Shown here: positions 13,117-24,675 of the stretch, piece after piece | How positions within the stretch are numbered: the stretch's first letter is position 1 | Layout of the letters: each line of letters opens with the position of its first letter | Source: Sphagnum magellanicum | Lineage: Eukaryota > Streptophyta > Sphagnopsida > Sphagnales > Sphagnaceae | NCBI GenBank assembly: GCA_021904315.1 | Contig: CM038910.1 | Span: 23,384,256-23,448,255 of the forward strand | Reading direction: 5' to 3' | DNA: 64,000 nucleotides | The notes under the pieces: model-generated | What the model was told of the DNA's origin: nothing | Databases searched by the model: none | The model's input: only the letters and a program-made list of their open reading frames with translations | Program-made: the position numbers and the translations under genes

Positions 13117-13713
13117 AACACACTCGTTGGCTAGGTAAACAAGGCAAAGGACCAATCTTTGTCGAAAAAAGAATCAAGAATGGGTTTATGGCTATAAGAA
13201 TCTAACCATTCAATCCCAAAGGTATGGATGAAAAGACTAAACCAAGTGAGGTATATATAGCAACAATAGTTATTTACATATTAGATGAAGAGATTGATCA
13301 TTTTGATTGAGCAACGAATGACATTGAACAATTGGGGGAATATGGGGTTATCACACAACTGTTAAACATAATAGTTATAGTTGAAAATATTGGAATAGGG
13401 GTTGATGTTGATGTCCATGATTAACCAATCTTAAGGTATTATGTGGAAATGCCCAAAAGTGTTATTGTCAAACAAGAAACACCAATAGAAGTTCATGATC
13501 TAATAACATATAGATGGCGCCACAAGTGATGTTCAATGTTGCTAAATTACTTTGGATGCAATTTAGGATGTTCCATCTTTTGTAATCTTTTATCCTTAGC
13601 ACATTTGCCTACAAGGAAAACGAAGGGTAAAAAACCATTAGTAGATTATAGCCAATCACATGTGGTAACATCTAATGAGCATGCAAAAATTTGTGGAAAA
13701 ACATGTTGTTAAA
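13117..13713 (+). pseudogene. Decayed coding remnant, family unknown
   Basis: One plus-strand frame can be followed for close to 200 codons with only about four stops, in DNA where chance would give roughly three times as many. Readable pieces include GKGPIFVEKRIKNGF near the start and GKKPLVDYSQSHVVTS at about 13630-13680. I do not recognise the protein. A transposon-derived origin is likely from the surroundings, but this is inference. Confidence 0.28.
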
Positions 13714-14532
13714 GAAATCAAAGAGTTATGGAGGTTTGAGAAGGAGGACAAAAAAACTAAACACGTTGATTCCTTTACCACATCTAAGGAAACAACTCAA
13801 AGGTTTAAAAAAATTGTATAAAAACAAGTTTCAATTTAACTTGGTATATATGCAACACTAATATGAAAGGTAAATGATAAGTTTCATTAGAACTTTGCAA
13901 GAAGTCTATGAGCCCATCTTCTATTATACAAAGGTGTGAACCTTGGTTTTTATTCAAAAAGTCAAAGAGAGGCTAAGGTTCAAACAAGGGCTAAATGTAG
14001 GCAAAGGGAGATGTTCTAGCTTTTTGTCACAACAAACCAAATTAGAAACCACTTGTACACATAACATGACATGGAGGTGCAAGGAAGGGGATGGACATAA
14101 TAGGACAACGATGCACAATAACACGATGATAAACACAACAAAAGGAAACAAACACAATAGGAAGACGATGATAACAACAAGATCATGAAGATGGAAATCA
14201 CACAAGAAAAAAATGAGGATGGGTTGGAAGAAGGAAGGTAACAAGGATAGATCATAAGAACTTGGAAGTAACAAGGAAGAGAATGAACTCAGGATAATCC
14301 ATTTTTATAGCTTTAAAAAACACATGACCCATGAAGGAAGATAGGAACCCATGAAGGAAATGATGAAAAGGGGATGAACCCAACACATAACCAAGGAAGG
14401 AAACTTCACAAGGCAAACAATGATAGGACAAACTAAACACACATTAGGCCAAAAGTTGTAGTGTAGTTTACTAATTTAAATTACTTTGGGACCTTAAAAA
14501 TGAACTAAATTCATTCCATTCTAATCATTTCA
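13714..14532. other. A-rich intergenic DNA
   Basis: No gene. The 14240-14430 part shares wording (GGGGATGAACCCAA, AAGGAAGG) with the ~96-bp tandem array near 17 kb, so it may be an outlying piece of the same repeat. Confidence 0.35.
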
Positions 14533-15413
14533 TGACACACCCCCAAACTCCTTGATAGATTCAACTGCGAATCCAAATGTGAAAACAATGAAAGGATGAG
14601 GAATTGAGGTACATTCCTTGGTTTGCAACACTTCGGGGGTAGAAGGGCATGTTGGAGTTCCAGGATGGGGACTAGGACAAATGACAAGCGAGTCAATTAT
14701 TCACATGGAATGCACAAACCAAACAACTACTTGGTTAATGCATAGTTGGAACATTTTTACTACACAGACGAATCACGAACAAACACAAACTCACAAAACT
14801 CACCACGGCCCGGACTTGGGGGAAGCCACCACCTTCCCCCTTATAGTATTATATGTGCCTAGCCATGGGGCCTACACCCAAATGTCATTTTGTCCCGAAA
14901 TTGGGACTCTTGCAACTTTGGGGGCTCATAACTTCTTGTGCAAACCTTTGATTGAGATGAAGTCTAAAGCAAAGTTGTAGCCCTTGTTGAGAGCTTTGCA
15001 ATAGTATGTGACAAGCCACCTACACGCAAGTAAATCAGGGCGATTCCTAAATTTTAGTAATCGGGAGTCAAATTGGCAATTTGACTCCTGGCCCTTCTTC
15101 TAGCCATAACTTATGTTTTAAGTACCCAAATGGGTCATGCAAGCCCATTTTAGACATCTATGTCTTAAGAGCTTTTCAATGATATAAGGAACTCTTCAAA
15201 CAAATGAATTTTGACCCTTGCAATCCCCCTCTAAAAATTCGAGAGTCCATTGGGACTCCAACTCCCAAAGCGAGAACTCACTTGGGAGTGTGAGGGTTCA
15301 TTCCCTCCTCCTACACTCCCGAAAGCATGAAATGTGACTCTCGGGCTTCACATTTGGCCCGCACCTTTGCAAGCCCTTGCTTTGGTTACGAGCCCAAGGC
15401 TAGGGTTATGACA
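14533..15413. mobile_element. Solo LTR, 881 bp, with target duplication
   Basis: The segment starts TGACACACCCCCAAACTCC and ends GGGTTATGACA, so it has TG...CA ends. It is bounded by a perfect 5-bp direct repeat, TTTCA (14528-14532 and 15414-15418). No internal region or second LTR is adjacent, as expected after LTR-LTR recombination. A diverged copy in the same orientation lies at 60214-61124. Confidence 0.8.
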
Positions 15414-16419
15414 TTTCACTTCACTTAAAGTTAAATCAATATAAGGTCATTATGTACTCATCATGTTTCATTATTAATTGACATAATTCAATACTAATTG
15501 AAGTAGTTCATTATAGTAAATATGTGTTCTTTTTATGTTATTGATTTTAATACCATAAACTATTGTAATTTAAGCTATTCTAACTAATTTACCCTAGGTT
15601 ATTTTAGGTTACATACTTAAGGTGTTTCTTGTTTATTTTAAGTTATTTCACCATTGATTATTCTATTTTATTTTTTATTACTTTAAATTATTTCACCTTA
15701 GGTCATTCTACCGTGAACTATTATATATTATACCCTACAATATTTTAAAGTTATAACTTATAACAACCTATGGTTACATAACCTAAAATAACTTATACTT
15801 CAAATATTAAAAAATAATCTAAGGTGGAATTTATTAAAATAACCGATCATAACCTAAAATAGTTGAGAATAATTTGAAACAAAATAACTTAGAATAACAT
15901 AAGGTGGAATAGCTTAAAATAATCAATAATAAATTATGGTCAAATAACTTTAAATAGTTGATAATAGCTTAAAGCAAAATAACTTATTATAACATAGGGT
16001 GGAGTAACTTAGAAGAGCCAAGAAAAAGCCTAAAATAACCTAAAGTGCATTAATTTATAATAATTAAAAATAATTTAGAATAACCTAGGATGAAATAACT
16101 TATAATAGCTAAAGGTGGAATCGTTGAAAATAAAATAAGATTAAATAACCTAAATATCATAAGATAAATAATTTAAAATAATCAAGAATAGCTTAAGGTA
16201 GCTTACATTAGCCTAAGAATAACCTATAATCACATACATTAATTTAAAAATAACCTATGATTAACATAGGAACCTAGCCTAAGAATGGACCTATAGTCAC
16301 ATGCATTAATTTAAAAATATCCTATGATTAACATTGGAACTTAGCCTATGGTAAGTACACCTATATAGGTTAAAAAATAATGCCTTAATAATATGTGATG
16401 ACAAATCATTTTCCTTATT
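15414..16419. repeat. Degenerate TAACCTAAAATAA-type low-complexity array
   Basis: Irregularly repeated words such as AATAACTTA, AACCTAAAATAA and CTTAAAATAA run through 15540-16370 at spacings of about 20-45 bp. No coding region is seen. Confidence 0.55.
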
Positions 16420-16540
16420 TAAGTAGTGATCCAATGGTAAAGACTTATTTTTTAAACATGGAAGTGAAAGGTTCAAACTTTCACGCTTGCACCTTAAGTT
16501 GGTGAACTAAGTTCCTTAGGTTAAACTAGGTTTTTAAGTG
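16420..16540 (+). mobile_element. tRNA-derived SINE candidate, second copy
   Basis: An A box differing at one position (TGATCCAATGG, 16427-16437) and a decayed B box (GGTTCAAACTT, 16470-16480, CC changed to TT) occur in the same order as in the copy at 4860-4975. The sequence after the B box (TTGGTGAACTAA) also corresponds to that copy (TTAGTGAACTAG). Too degenerate to be an active tRNA gene. Confidence 0.4.
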
Positions 16541-16989
16541 TTTATCCTAGGCTAGGTTAGTAGGTGTTTAACTTAGCCTAGGTTATTAGATGCCTAGCTT
16601 AAAGGTTAGTTTAAGTTCCTATTCCAAATGGTTAAGTGCTTAGCACAACTTAATTATGAATGAGGAAGTTCATATAGTGAATTAATAATTAATTTTTTTT
16701 AGTTATTCGTGAATTAACTATTAATGAATTCACTTATAAATAACACTAATTCTTGTTCATGAAAAGGTTGACCATTTTCATTTGTCCAAATTTACTCACT
16801 AGTGAAATATAGAGTGAACTTGAACACATATTGATGTAATGACAAAATCAAAGAAATAATCTTTTGAAAACATAACATGAGAATGACCAAACAAAAACCT
16901 AGAAGAAAGTGATGAGGAAGGGAATGAACTTGGTGTTCCAAATTTTAGTTCTCTTGGGAATTGGTGAAGGGGTGATGAACTCAAGGATG

Positions 16990-17578
16990 AACCCACCTCC
17001 TTTGGGTTTGTTGCTCGTGGAAACACAAAGTGACAATGAAATAACACAAATTTGGTGAAAAATAATTTAGTAATGAATTTGAGGACATTCAACCCAATTC
17101 CTCTAGGTTTTACAACTTATGAACACACAACATAACAATGAGATAACAAAATTTGGTGAAACTTGGTGACAAACTTGAAGACATTGACCTCAATTCCTTT
17201 AAGTTTTGTATGTCATGAAAACAAAACATGATAATGAAATCAAAAAGTTTGATGAGACTTAACGACAAACCCAAGGACATCAAACTTGGCTCCTTTGGGT
17301 TTTATAGTTTGTGAAAACATAACACAATGACAACCTTAGTTTGGTCATAAGAAGGTGACAAGGAAGGGGACAAACCTAGCTCCTCCAGGTTTTGGAGCTT
17401 GTGAAAAACATAACATGAGGATGAAGGAAGAAAATTTAGAAAAAAATGACAAACTCAAGGACAAACAAGTTTTACAACTCTTAAAAACACAACAAAGAAA
17501 AAGAAAAGGAAAATTTTAAATGAAAGTGATGAACACGTCAACTTGGGTTTATAAGCTCCAAAAACACAACAAGGTGAT
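16990..17578. repeat. Tandem array, period about 96 bp
   Basis: Units are marked by the recurring core CCTYTRGGTTTT, followed by a 'GTGAAAACACAACA' type stretch. Cores at about 16999, 17101, 17197, 17293 and 17382 give spacings of 102, 96, 96 and 89. Degenerate units continue to the Gypsy1 boundary. The sequence right of Gypsy1 (GGGTGATGAACTCC near 53560) resembles unit sequence, so the element may have landed inside the array. Confidence 0.65.
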
Positions 17579-18277
17579 TATTAAGCCCACCTAGTGAATT
17601 CCCAAGTGTTTTTGGGTACTTGATTGAGAATTGGTATAGACTTGAACACTTCAAGTCTACTAGTGTTTAGTGACAAATAGTCACTTTAAAGCATGGGGAA
17701 AACAATTAGGCAAATAACCTACCACTTTTTCTTAAGAAAAACAAGTAAATAACAAGAAACAATGTTGCAACATTTCTAAAGTTGATAATCAAACAACAAG
17801 TAGGAAATACAACTTCAACACATTTTGCAAAGCAAAAACTTGAACAAAAACAAAACACACTTCATTTGAAAGGCTTCAAAATGCAAAAAATTACATTATA
17901 ATTGCATCAAAACAAAGATTAGGAAAAAGACCTTTCAAGCTTCCCCAAGATAAGATTTCAAGCTCATAAGAAAACAATGGGAGTCCTAAAAAAATGAAAA
18001 TCCCTTAAAATCTTCCTAAACTCCAAGTTACCCAACATTATCCTACATTTAGAATATGGAACTAAAGTCAAAGGTGACATCTATTCTTTTGGTTTTATTA
18101 ATAAACAACTTTTCAAAATCAATTATGTATAGATTTTGCTTGTGTTGTAAAATCAATTTTAATGTAAAATCAGTAATAAGATAAAATTGGTGGTAACATA
18201 AAGTCAGTAAAGACTGATTTTTTGTTCAAAAACTACAACTCTTCAAAATTGACCTAAAAAACTTCCTAGCCTTAACA
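17579..18277 (-). repeat. Gypsy1 3' LTR
   Basis: On the minus strand it starts TGTTAAGGCTAGG. Its other end has decayed from CA to TA (TATTAAGCCC on the plus strand). It aligns along its length with 52497-53541. The main length difference is the 360-bp MITE in the other LTR, so this LTR is the empty site for that insertion. By eye about 14% of a 130-bp sample differs between the two LTRs. Confidence 0.85.
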
Positions 18278-18297
18278 TTATCCTCCCTTTAATTTTG
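18278..18297 (-). promoter_or_regulatory. Gypsy1 polypurine tract
   Basis: Directly upstream of the 3' LTR the minus strand reads AAAGGGAGGATAA, a purine-rich tract ending at TGTTAAGG. Its position is as expected for second-strand priming. Gypsy2 has a comparable tract in the same place. Confidence 0.65.
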
Positions 18298-19636
18298 GAT
18301 CACGTCTTTAGGATCAAATAATCCTATTCTATAATTCTACCAAAAAATATCTACTCTACCATAGGAGTCATTTTGGTTTCATCCCCCTGCTAAAGGTTTT
18401 AAATATTTTGTTTCTACAATGGTAAACATGGTTGAAGGATGCATAGTTTTGATGGCAACCTCAATAGTGTCAAGAGCAACCTAAGTACTTTTGGCTACCA
18501 CTTCTATAACAATGGAAACCATTTCCATCGTGGTTTTGGTTCCTTCATCTACTCCTCCCATATTGATTGTCCTAAATCTAGTTATTGATGGCATATTGGC
18601 TGGAGAGGGGGCAACAAACGAAGGTAAGACAAAAGTTGATGAAGGCTTGGGCATAATCAGCTAATTGAAGTTTGTACAAGTCCTCATCTTTTCGATAATT
18701 AAAAAGGCCTCATTTAGAATTTCGGTTATCCGTGCCTTGTAAAATTCCCATTATTTAGCCTGATTCTTCCTAATGTTTTACTAATAGATGATGAGCTTTG
18801 CCTTCATGAACGCATTTTCAATTCTAATCCCTTCCAACTTAGCCATCGGTGAAAGGTGTAATTTGCCTCCTTGGCCTTTTGGGTAAACTATCAAATTTGT
18901 TGTTATAGGTCCTCCAATTGTTTTTTAGTGATGGGAGCATGGCACAATAGCTCTTGGATACTTAGTTGTAAGCACTCAATGGTTTCGATAAACTCCCTCA
19001 AATTGTCAACTTGGGAGTGTAGCTTCACATTTAAGTCTGCATTCTCTTTCTCAAGACGCTTGGCTTATTTTGTTGTAATTCAAAGCTCGCACGCATCCAT
19101 GGTAGTAGCTAGCTCCAATGATTTTTGGTTCATTTCCACTTTTTGGTGCTCAACCTCCAACTCATGCCTTTTGACCTGTAAATTATATAGATCAACTTGA
19201 ACAATGGACAACTTATTTTGGAGGGTAGGAAGTTGAATTTAATATTCCTTGTTTTCAACAAGAATCTTATCCAACCAAGTTTGCATATCCACAAAGTTGG
19301 ATTTGATAGATTCCAGTGCCTAGATCATCAAAGCATATTGCCGAGCTTCTGTTTGTGCTTGGTGTAATTTGTTCTTCAAACATAAGACCTCAACCTTTGT
19401 GTTGATAGCACCTTCAAGCGTAACCTCTTATTTGGTATTAGTTGTTTCAAAAGTATGCCTCAACATGTGTATCGTTTGCACATTTGTACTAGAAACACAT
19501 AAGTGGTCCTCCAAACCTTGCAGAGAAGACTACTAGGGAAAAGATTCCTTTTTTGGTGGAGGTCTTGTCCCCACCAAACCAAGGGTGTGAAAGAGGTGTA
19601 CTGAAAATGATGCTTCTACATCTCGTTGGGGGGGGG

Positions 19637-20145
19637 ACCTTGCTTAGGTCCCACCAAAATTGAAGTTTGGGGGAGTGTCCATTTCTAGTATATGATCAAT
19701 GGGAATACCTTCACCTTGTAACCTAACATGCAACCTTTGGGATAAAAACTAGGTGTGTGAAGGTATGGTATCGGAAAATGTGAGGGCAAACCTTAGAGGG
19801 GGTGGGGACCTTGCTTAGGTCCCACCAAAATTAAAGTTTGGGGAGTGTCCATTTCTAGTATATGATCAATGGGAATACCTTCACCTTGTAACCTAGCATG
19901 CAACCTTTGGGATAAATACTAGGTGTGTGAAGGTATGGTATCGGAAAATGTGAGGGCAAGCCTTAGAGGGGGGGGGACCTTGCTTAGGTCCCACCAAAAT
20001 TGAAGTTCGGGGTAATGTCCATTTCTATTATATGATCAATGGGAATACCCTCACCTTGTAACCTATCATGCAACCTTTGGGACAAAGACTAGGTGTGTGA
20101 AGGTATCGTATCAGAAAATGTGAGGGCAAGCCTTAGAGGTGAAGT
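19637..20145. repeat. Three ~170-bp tandem units inside the Gypsy1 extra ORF
   Basis: ACCTTGCTTAGGTCCCACC recurs at 19637, 19808 and 19977 (spacings 171 and 169), and the sequence between is highly similar through GTGAGGGCAAGCCTTAGAG. Minus-strand translation of a unit contains EGIPIDHIIEMDITPNFNF and LTFSDTIPSHT. The 170/169 spacing breaks the frame between units, so the expansion either postdates coding function or is itself decayed. Confidence 0.9.
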
Positions 20146-21308
20146 TTCTAATGGTGCGTTCGGATTTGGACTATTGGTCCTATCCTACTTCATCCGACTA
20201 GACTTTCAAGATGGAGATCATTCAACAAGTGTCTTTTTCCCTAGTGAGGGGACTAGAGGTCGTTGTTGTAAACATCCCATGTATAAACTGCCCAATACTA
20301 GCAATATGTCTTTTTTTTGTGCAAAATTAGAAAATGATTGTTGGTTCAATTAATTAACTTTTAGTTGAGTTTGGGGAGGACTATCAAGGTCGATAGGCTT
20401 GGCCTAAGAAGACGTTTCCGGCCCCTTCCTCTTCACATCAATATTGAGTTCTATTAAAAAGTTATCCTCCTCTTCATCTTCGTTTTCAAATTTCGATATC
20501 TAAAAAGTGGGGTCAACCAAAAACCAGTTTTGAAAGATGATATCGACAACTTGGGCTACACCAAAATTTTCCTCCTTCCCAAGGTTTTTTTTTTATAGTT
20601 TGATTGTTGTGGACAAATCCCACAACCTAGAATGCAAGTTGTTAAAGACAATTTAAGCCCAATTTATCAAAATTTTAAGTTTGGCAAGGGCCACCAAAAG
20701 CATGAGCTTTTTGTTGACATACGTTCCACAACTCCCCTTCAACCAAATAGCTTGAATCAAGATCGAAAGTCGAGTGGCATACTTCCCCTTCAATTGGGAA
20801 ACTCTCCAACCTTCCTTTTACACAACTACATTAAGTGGTGACATTTGAATGCAAAGGTACACCATTTTTATAGATTGCATCATAGGTGGCTTCATGATTC
20901 TGGCTTGAGGTAGACACAACATTTTCACGACAACATTTTTGGTAATGATTACCAAAATTCCCTGCACAACAGATTTGATCACATCTACATTCAATCAAAC
21001 TATCAACTACAAAAAACTCCTTTACTAGATAGATTGTGCCAATGGATGCAAGAAGGCGTGTTTTATTTTCATCCATTGATTTTACATTGACAAAATTGAT
21101 GATTGATTTTGCACTGTAGGAATTATCTTTTGGATATAACAAATTCGAAATTTGACTAATAATTCCTAACCCAATAATTTCAGTTGACTTGTGTAATGGC
21201 CTTGAGTTAGAAATTTTGGTTGTTCACTCGGAATCTCAGATTTTGGTTATGGGACACAAATTCTCGATTGGCAACAAATTTTTTGTTTCGGTCCTTATGT
21301 GATGGATT

Positions 21309-21452
21309 TTGGTTCCATCTACTTCTTCCTAGTTTTCAGTTCTAGCTGGTGAGTCTTGGATTTCAGTTCCAACTAGTGAATCTTGGATTTTGGTTCCAAC
21401 TATTGGATCTTTGACTTCGATTCCAAGTCCTGACTCTTGGATTTTGGTTCTA
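21309..21452. repeat. Short coding minisatellite after Gypsy1 integrase
   Basis: Repeated 'CTTGGATTTYRGTTCCAACTA' type units of about 30-36 bp, encoding on the minus strand a repeated TKIQDS motif with varying joins. Confidence 0.65.
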
Positions 21453-21590
21453 TCCACCGAAAATGAAACTTTTTTGCTTGTACCTTGTGCATTTCCAAGG
21501 TTGCAATGTTGAGCCCTATTTTGGTGCTGGTTGTATCCCTCCCCTTTTTGATTATTGATTCAAGTCCTTTAGAAGTAATTGTGTCCTGGA

Positions 21591-22810
21591 ATCAATAGGG
21601 CTTCAATTTGTTGATGTTGACTAAAATGGGGTTGGGATCAAATTTGTCAATAGTCACCAAAATGATGTATTGTTAGGTAAACAATACTGAATCTTGTATG
21701 GTCCAAACCAATGTTGTTTGAACTTGCTTGTGTGTTCCTTACGTGCTTTTGGAAATTAAAGCACATGGTCACCAAGGGAGAAGGACTTGGTTCAGTAGTG
21801 ATTTTGTGCCCATAGTGCATGATTCCGTTGTTGTTGGCTTGTGGTTTTTGTTGCAAATGTTTGGGATTCCTCCAACTTTTTTAACTCAAACAATTGGGTA
21901 CTAAGTACCCATGTCATGGCGAAATCCTAAGACGTTGCAAAATTGGTCATAAATAACAGATATTTAATAAGCATCAACACATGTAATCCATACACCAATT
22001 GAAAAGGGGTATGAGCTATGCACACCTTGAAAGTTATCATGTAAGCAAATAGAATGGTATGAAGATGTTCATCCCAATTTGTACAAATTTTGTTGACTAA
22101 CTTAATGAACAGTAGCCCAATAACCTTATTGGTAGATTCGGTTTGATTGTTTCCCTAAGGGTAGTAAGTTGTAGAACTAGTGTGCCGAAACAGAAAATGA
22201 ATGGTAAAGATCGCAATGGCATATTAATAAAATGGATACCTTAACCAAAGTGAAAGGGCAACCAAACCTAGTCAAAATGCATTGAACTTTGGCTGTAACT
22301 ATGTTGGTCCTTAACACCTTTGCCTCCACCCATTTAGTTGCATAATCAATAGTAACCAAAATGTACTTGTTGCCATGTGAGCAACAAATAAGCTTAATGG
22401 GGCCAATGAAGTCCAAACCCCATTTCATGAATGGTTCAATTGGGAGCATGGTGATCAACTTCACCATTGGGTTATGTAGGAGATTTCTAGTTCACTAGCA
22501 AGCATTACAAGATTGGCAGTGTTGTTGTGCATCCATGTGCAAAGTTGGCCACCAGTACTTGGCATCCTCCACATTTCGGATTATGATGTCAATTGAAAAA
22601 TGTCCACCACCAACTCCTTTGTGCATCTCCCATAGGATTACCAAAATCTCATCATCAAGTAAACATTGATGCAAGATTTGATCTTGCACTTGTTTGTATA
22701 ATTGTCCGTTGATGATGGTAAAGGGCAACACCTTCAACACTAGGTTCTTCCATTGTTTTATGGAATATCCCTCTGGAAAATTTCTAGTAGAGATGTAGGT
22801 ATGCACTTCC
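21591..22810 (-). pseudogene. Gypsy1 integrase
   Basis: This region integrated retroviral-type cDNA in the ancestral element. The N-terminal HHCC zinc site is readable (HKGVGGGHFS ... HCQSCNAC, 22495-22620). The catalytic core retains the first Asp ([12 protein letters not shown], near 22420), the second Asp ([13 protein letters not shown], near 22335) and the Glu (ESTNKVIGLL, near 22125). The C-terminal domain has a WFGPYKIQYCLPNN block at about 21700, closely matching Gypsy2. Several in-frame stops and shifts make it non-functional. It lies directly between RNase H (right) and the extra ORF (left). Confidence 0.85.
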
Positions 22811-22829
22811 TGTAGTTATTATGGTTGAA

Positions 22830-23500
22830 ATATTAACAATGAGGCGTCAATAGTTCTTTCAAGTATCCCTAGATTTTTAGTGGCATTAAAAGGTCCCAAA
22901 AGAACGTATGCCATAGAATGAGAGCGCCCTAGTTTGTACACCATTGAAAAATAATATTTTAGAAATAACAATAGCCACATCGCAATTATCCTGATAGTTA
23001 AGGTTTTTAAATGAAGTACAACAATGCCATGTGGTCCATGTATAAACCAAACTTATTTCCTAATAGATAATGTCTGAATTTATGCAAAACATAAATTGTG
23101 GTGAGTGCGTCCCTTTCGATGGTGGTGTAGTTTTCCTTTGCATTGTTTAAAAGTTTGGAGGGGTGTGCAATTGGTTGATCACATTCTTCAATAGGATTTT
23201 GAACTAGCATGGCCCTGATTGCCGAATTCAATGCATTTATGTGGATGTGAAATTCCATGTCTTGTCTGGGTGTAACTAAAATCGGTGCATCCAAATATCG
23301 TTGCTTTATGGCCTCCCATGTTTCTTAACATTTGGTAATCCACTCAAACACCTTTGTTTTGCACAAGAGCTTTGTGATGGGGGCCTTAATGAAGGCAAAG
23401 TTCTTGATGAAACATTGATAGAATTGGGCCATCCCATTGAAGACTTGTATGTCATTTGGTGTTCTTGGTGCGAACATATTCATGATTGCTAAAATATTTT
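22830..23500 (-). pseudogene. Gypsy1 RNase H and RT C-terminus
   Basis: The RNase H part has the Ty3/Gypsy signature ERDALTTIYVLHKFRHYLL followed by GLYMDHMALLYF (23007-23294). Further right is RT connection sequence with RTPNDIQVFNGMAQFYQ (about 23450-23390). The frame stops abruptly at 23500, where the CACTA element begins, and resumes at 29842. Stops are present. Confidence 0.85.
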
Positions 23501-24675
23501 CACTATTAGAAAAAGGGGTGTTTTACAACTAGCCTTGCAACTTAATTTTTGAGTTATAGAGGACACTTGTAACTCACATATTTATGCACCATGAGTGCCA
23601 ACGGACAAGTTGCATGAATTGCAAAGTTACAACTCACCATATATATGGTGCAACTCATTACAACTCAATTACAACTTAGTCAAAACAATTAATTTTCAAC
23701 TACTATGTAGCTCCATTATAACTACACCCATGATGTCATGTTGATGTCATGTTGATGTCATTAAATGTCATCCATTTCTTAAAATTTGACACGCGGCATT
23801 ATGAAGATTTTTGGATTTTTTTTTTCAAAATATTGATCTCCATCATTCATTATGATTGTTGATGATGGTCCGAGATTGTGACATGTGGCACAATAAAAAA
23901 TTGCCACACAACATATTAATTACATTTTGGAAAAAATATAAATTTATAAAAAATTATTTTAGTAGCCAAGTAGGTCATACATAACCATAGGTAGGTAGGT
24001 TGGTAGGTTTTTAAACCTACATACTTACATATTTACCTAGGATCTATTTACCTACCTACATAGGTAAGTAAGTAGGTAGGAAAACATAAGATTAAATGCA
24101 CTAAAAAATAGCCATGAAATTTTATTTTATATTTTATGTTTTGCCTTTAGGTTAAACATTTTATGCTCATCCCAAAATGACACATGTATTTTAATGTGAA
24201 AACATAAAAGAATAAACCTTTTTTATATAGTTTGTAACATTGGATTCAGAAAAAAAAACATATGGGTTCAATCTTTTAGTTGTTCATTAGTTGCAAATTG
24301 AGTTGCAACTATAACAGTTAAGTGCTCAAAGTAGGCTAAATCCAAGGGGGGGGCCGGGGGCTCCATTTTTTTGGTGTTTAAGCAAAACTTGAACCCCTCC
24401 TATTGGTGCATCTAGTGCACTAAAAATCATCAAAAACATAATAGAATTGAGAAAGTTTTGGCCCTTCAAAGTAAGGGGGTCAAGAATTCAAAAAAACAAA
24501 CCACCAAATGTTACAAAAGCCGATTCCCAAACACCAAAAACATTCCTTATATGTTGCTCTATTGTTATTAGAGTTCAAATATGATTTGTAGAACTTCAGA
24601 TGGTGCTCCTATAGCACTTTAAATCGTTTAAAATGAATAAGAAATAAAAAAGTAATGAGGTTTGAAAGTAGGATA

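Larger units (their letters stand above)
18370..21590 (-). pseudogene. Extra coding region of Gypsy1, 3' of integrase, coiled-coil
   Basis: Roughly 1,000 codons between the integrase C-terminus and the 3' LTR can be read on the element's coding strand, with stops but long clean runs. In coding order these are: an acidic stretch with repeated GTKIQDS-type units (about 21450-21310); a hydrophobic basic segment containing LMLLVALAKLKILINWA and then IVFNNLHSRLWDLST (near 20730-20600); an acidic linker (FENEDEEEDN, near 20490); three ~170-bp tandem units; and a heptad-like coiled coil (LEVEHQKVEMNQKSLELA, RLEKENADLNVKLHSQV; about 19560-18860). A tail containing LPSFVAPSPANMPSITRF completes the reading. 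I do not recognise the protein. Gypsy2 carries a comparable region. It could be an element-specific third ORF or a captured host gene. Confidence 0.55.

Noticed and set aside
13954..14274. 106-codon minus-strand frame rich in Leu, Cys and Val
   Set aside because: Low-complexity antisense of an ACAACA/GATGAT-rich stretch. It resembles a membrane protein only because of base composition.
18871..19200. 109-codon plus-strand frame
   Set aside because: Opposite strand to the Gypsy1 coiled-coil reading, with no independent support.
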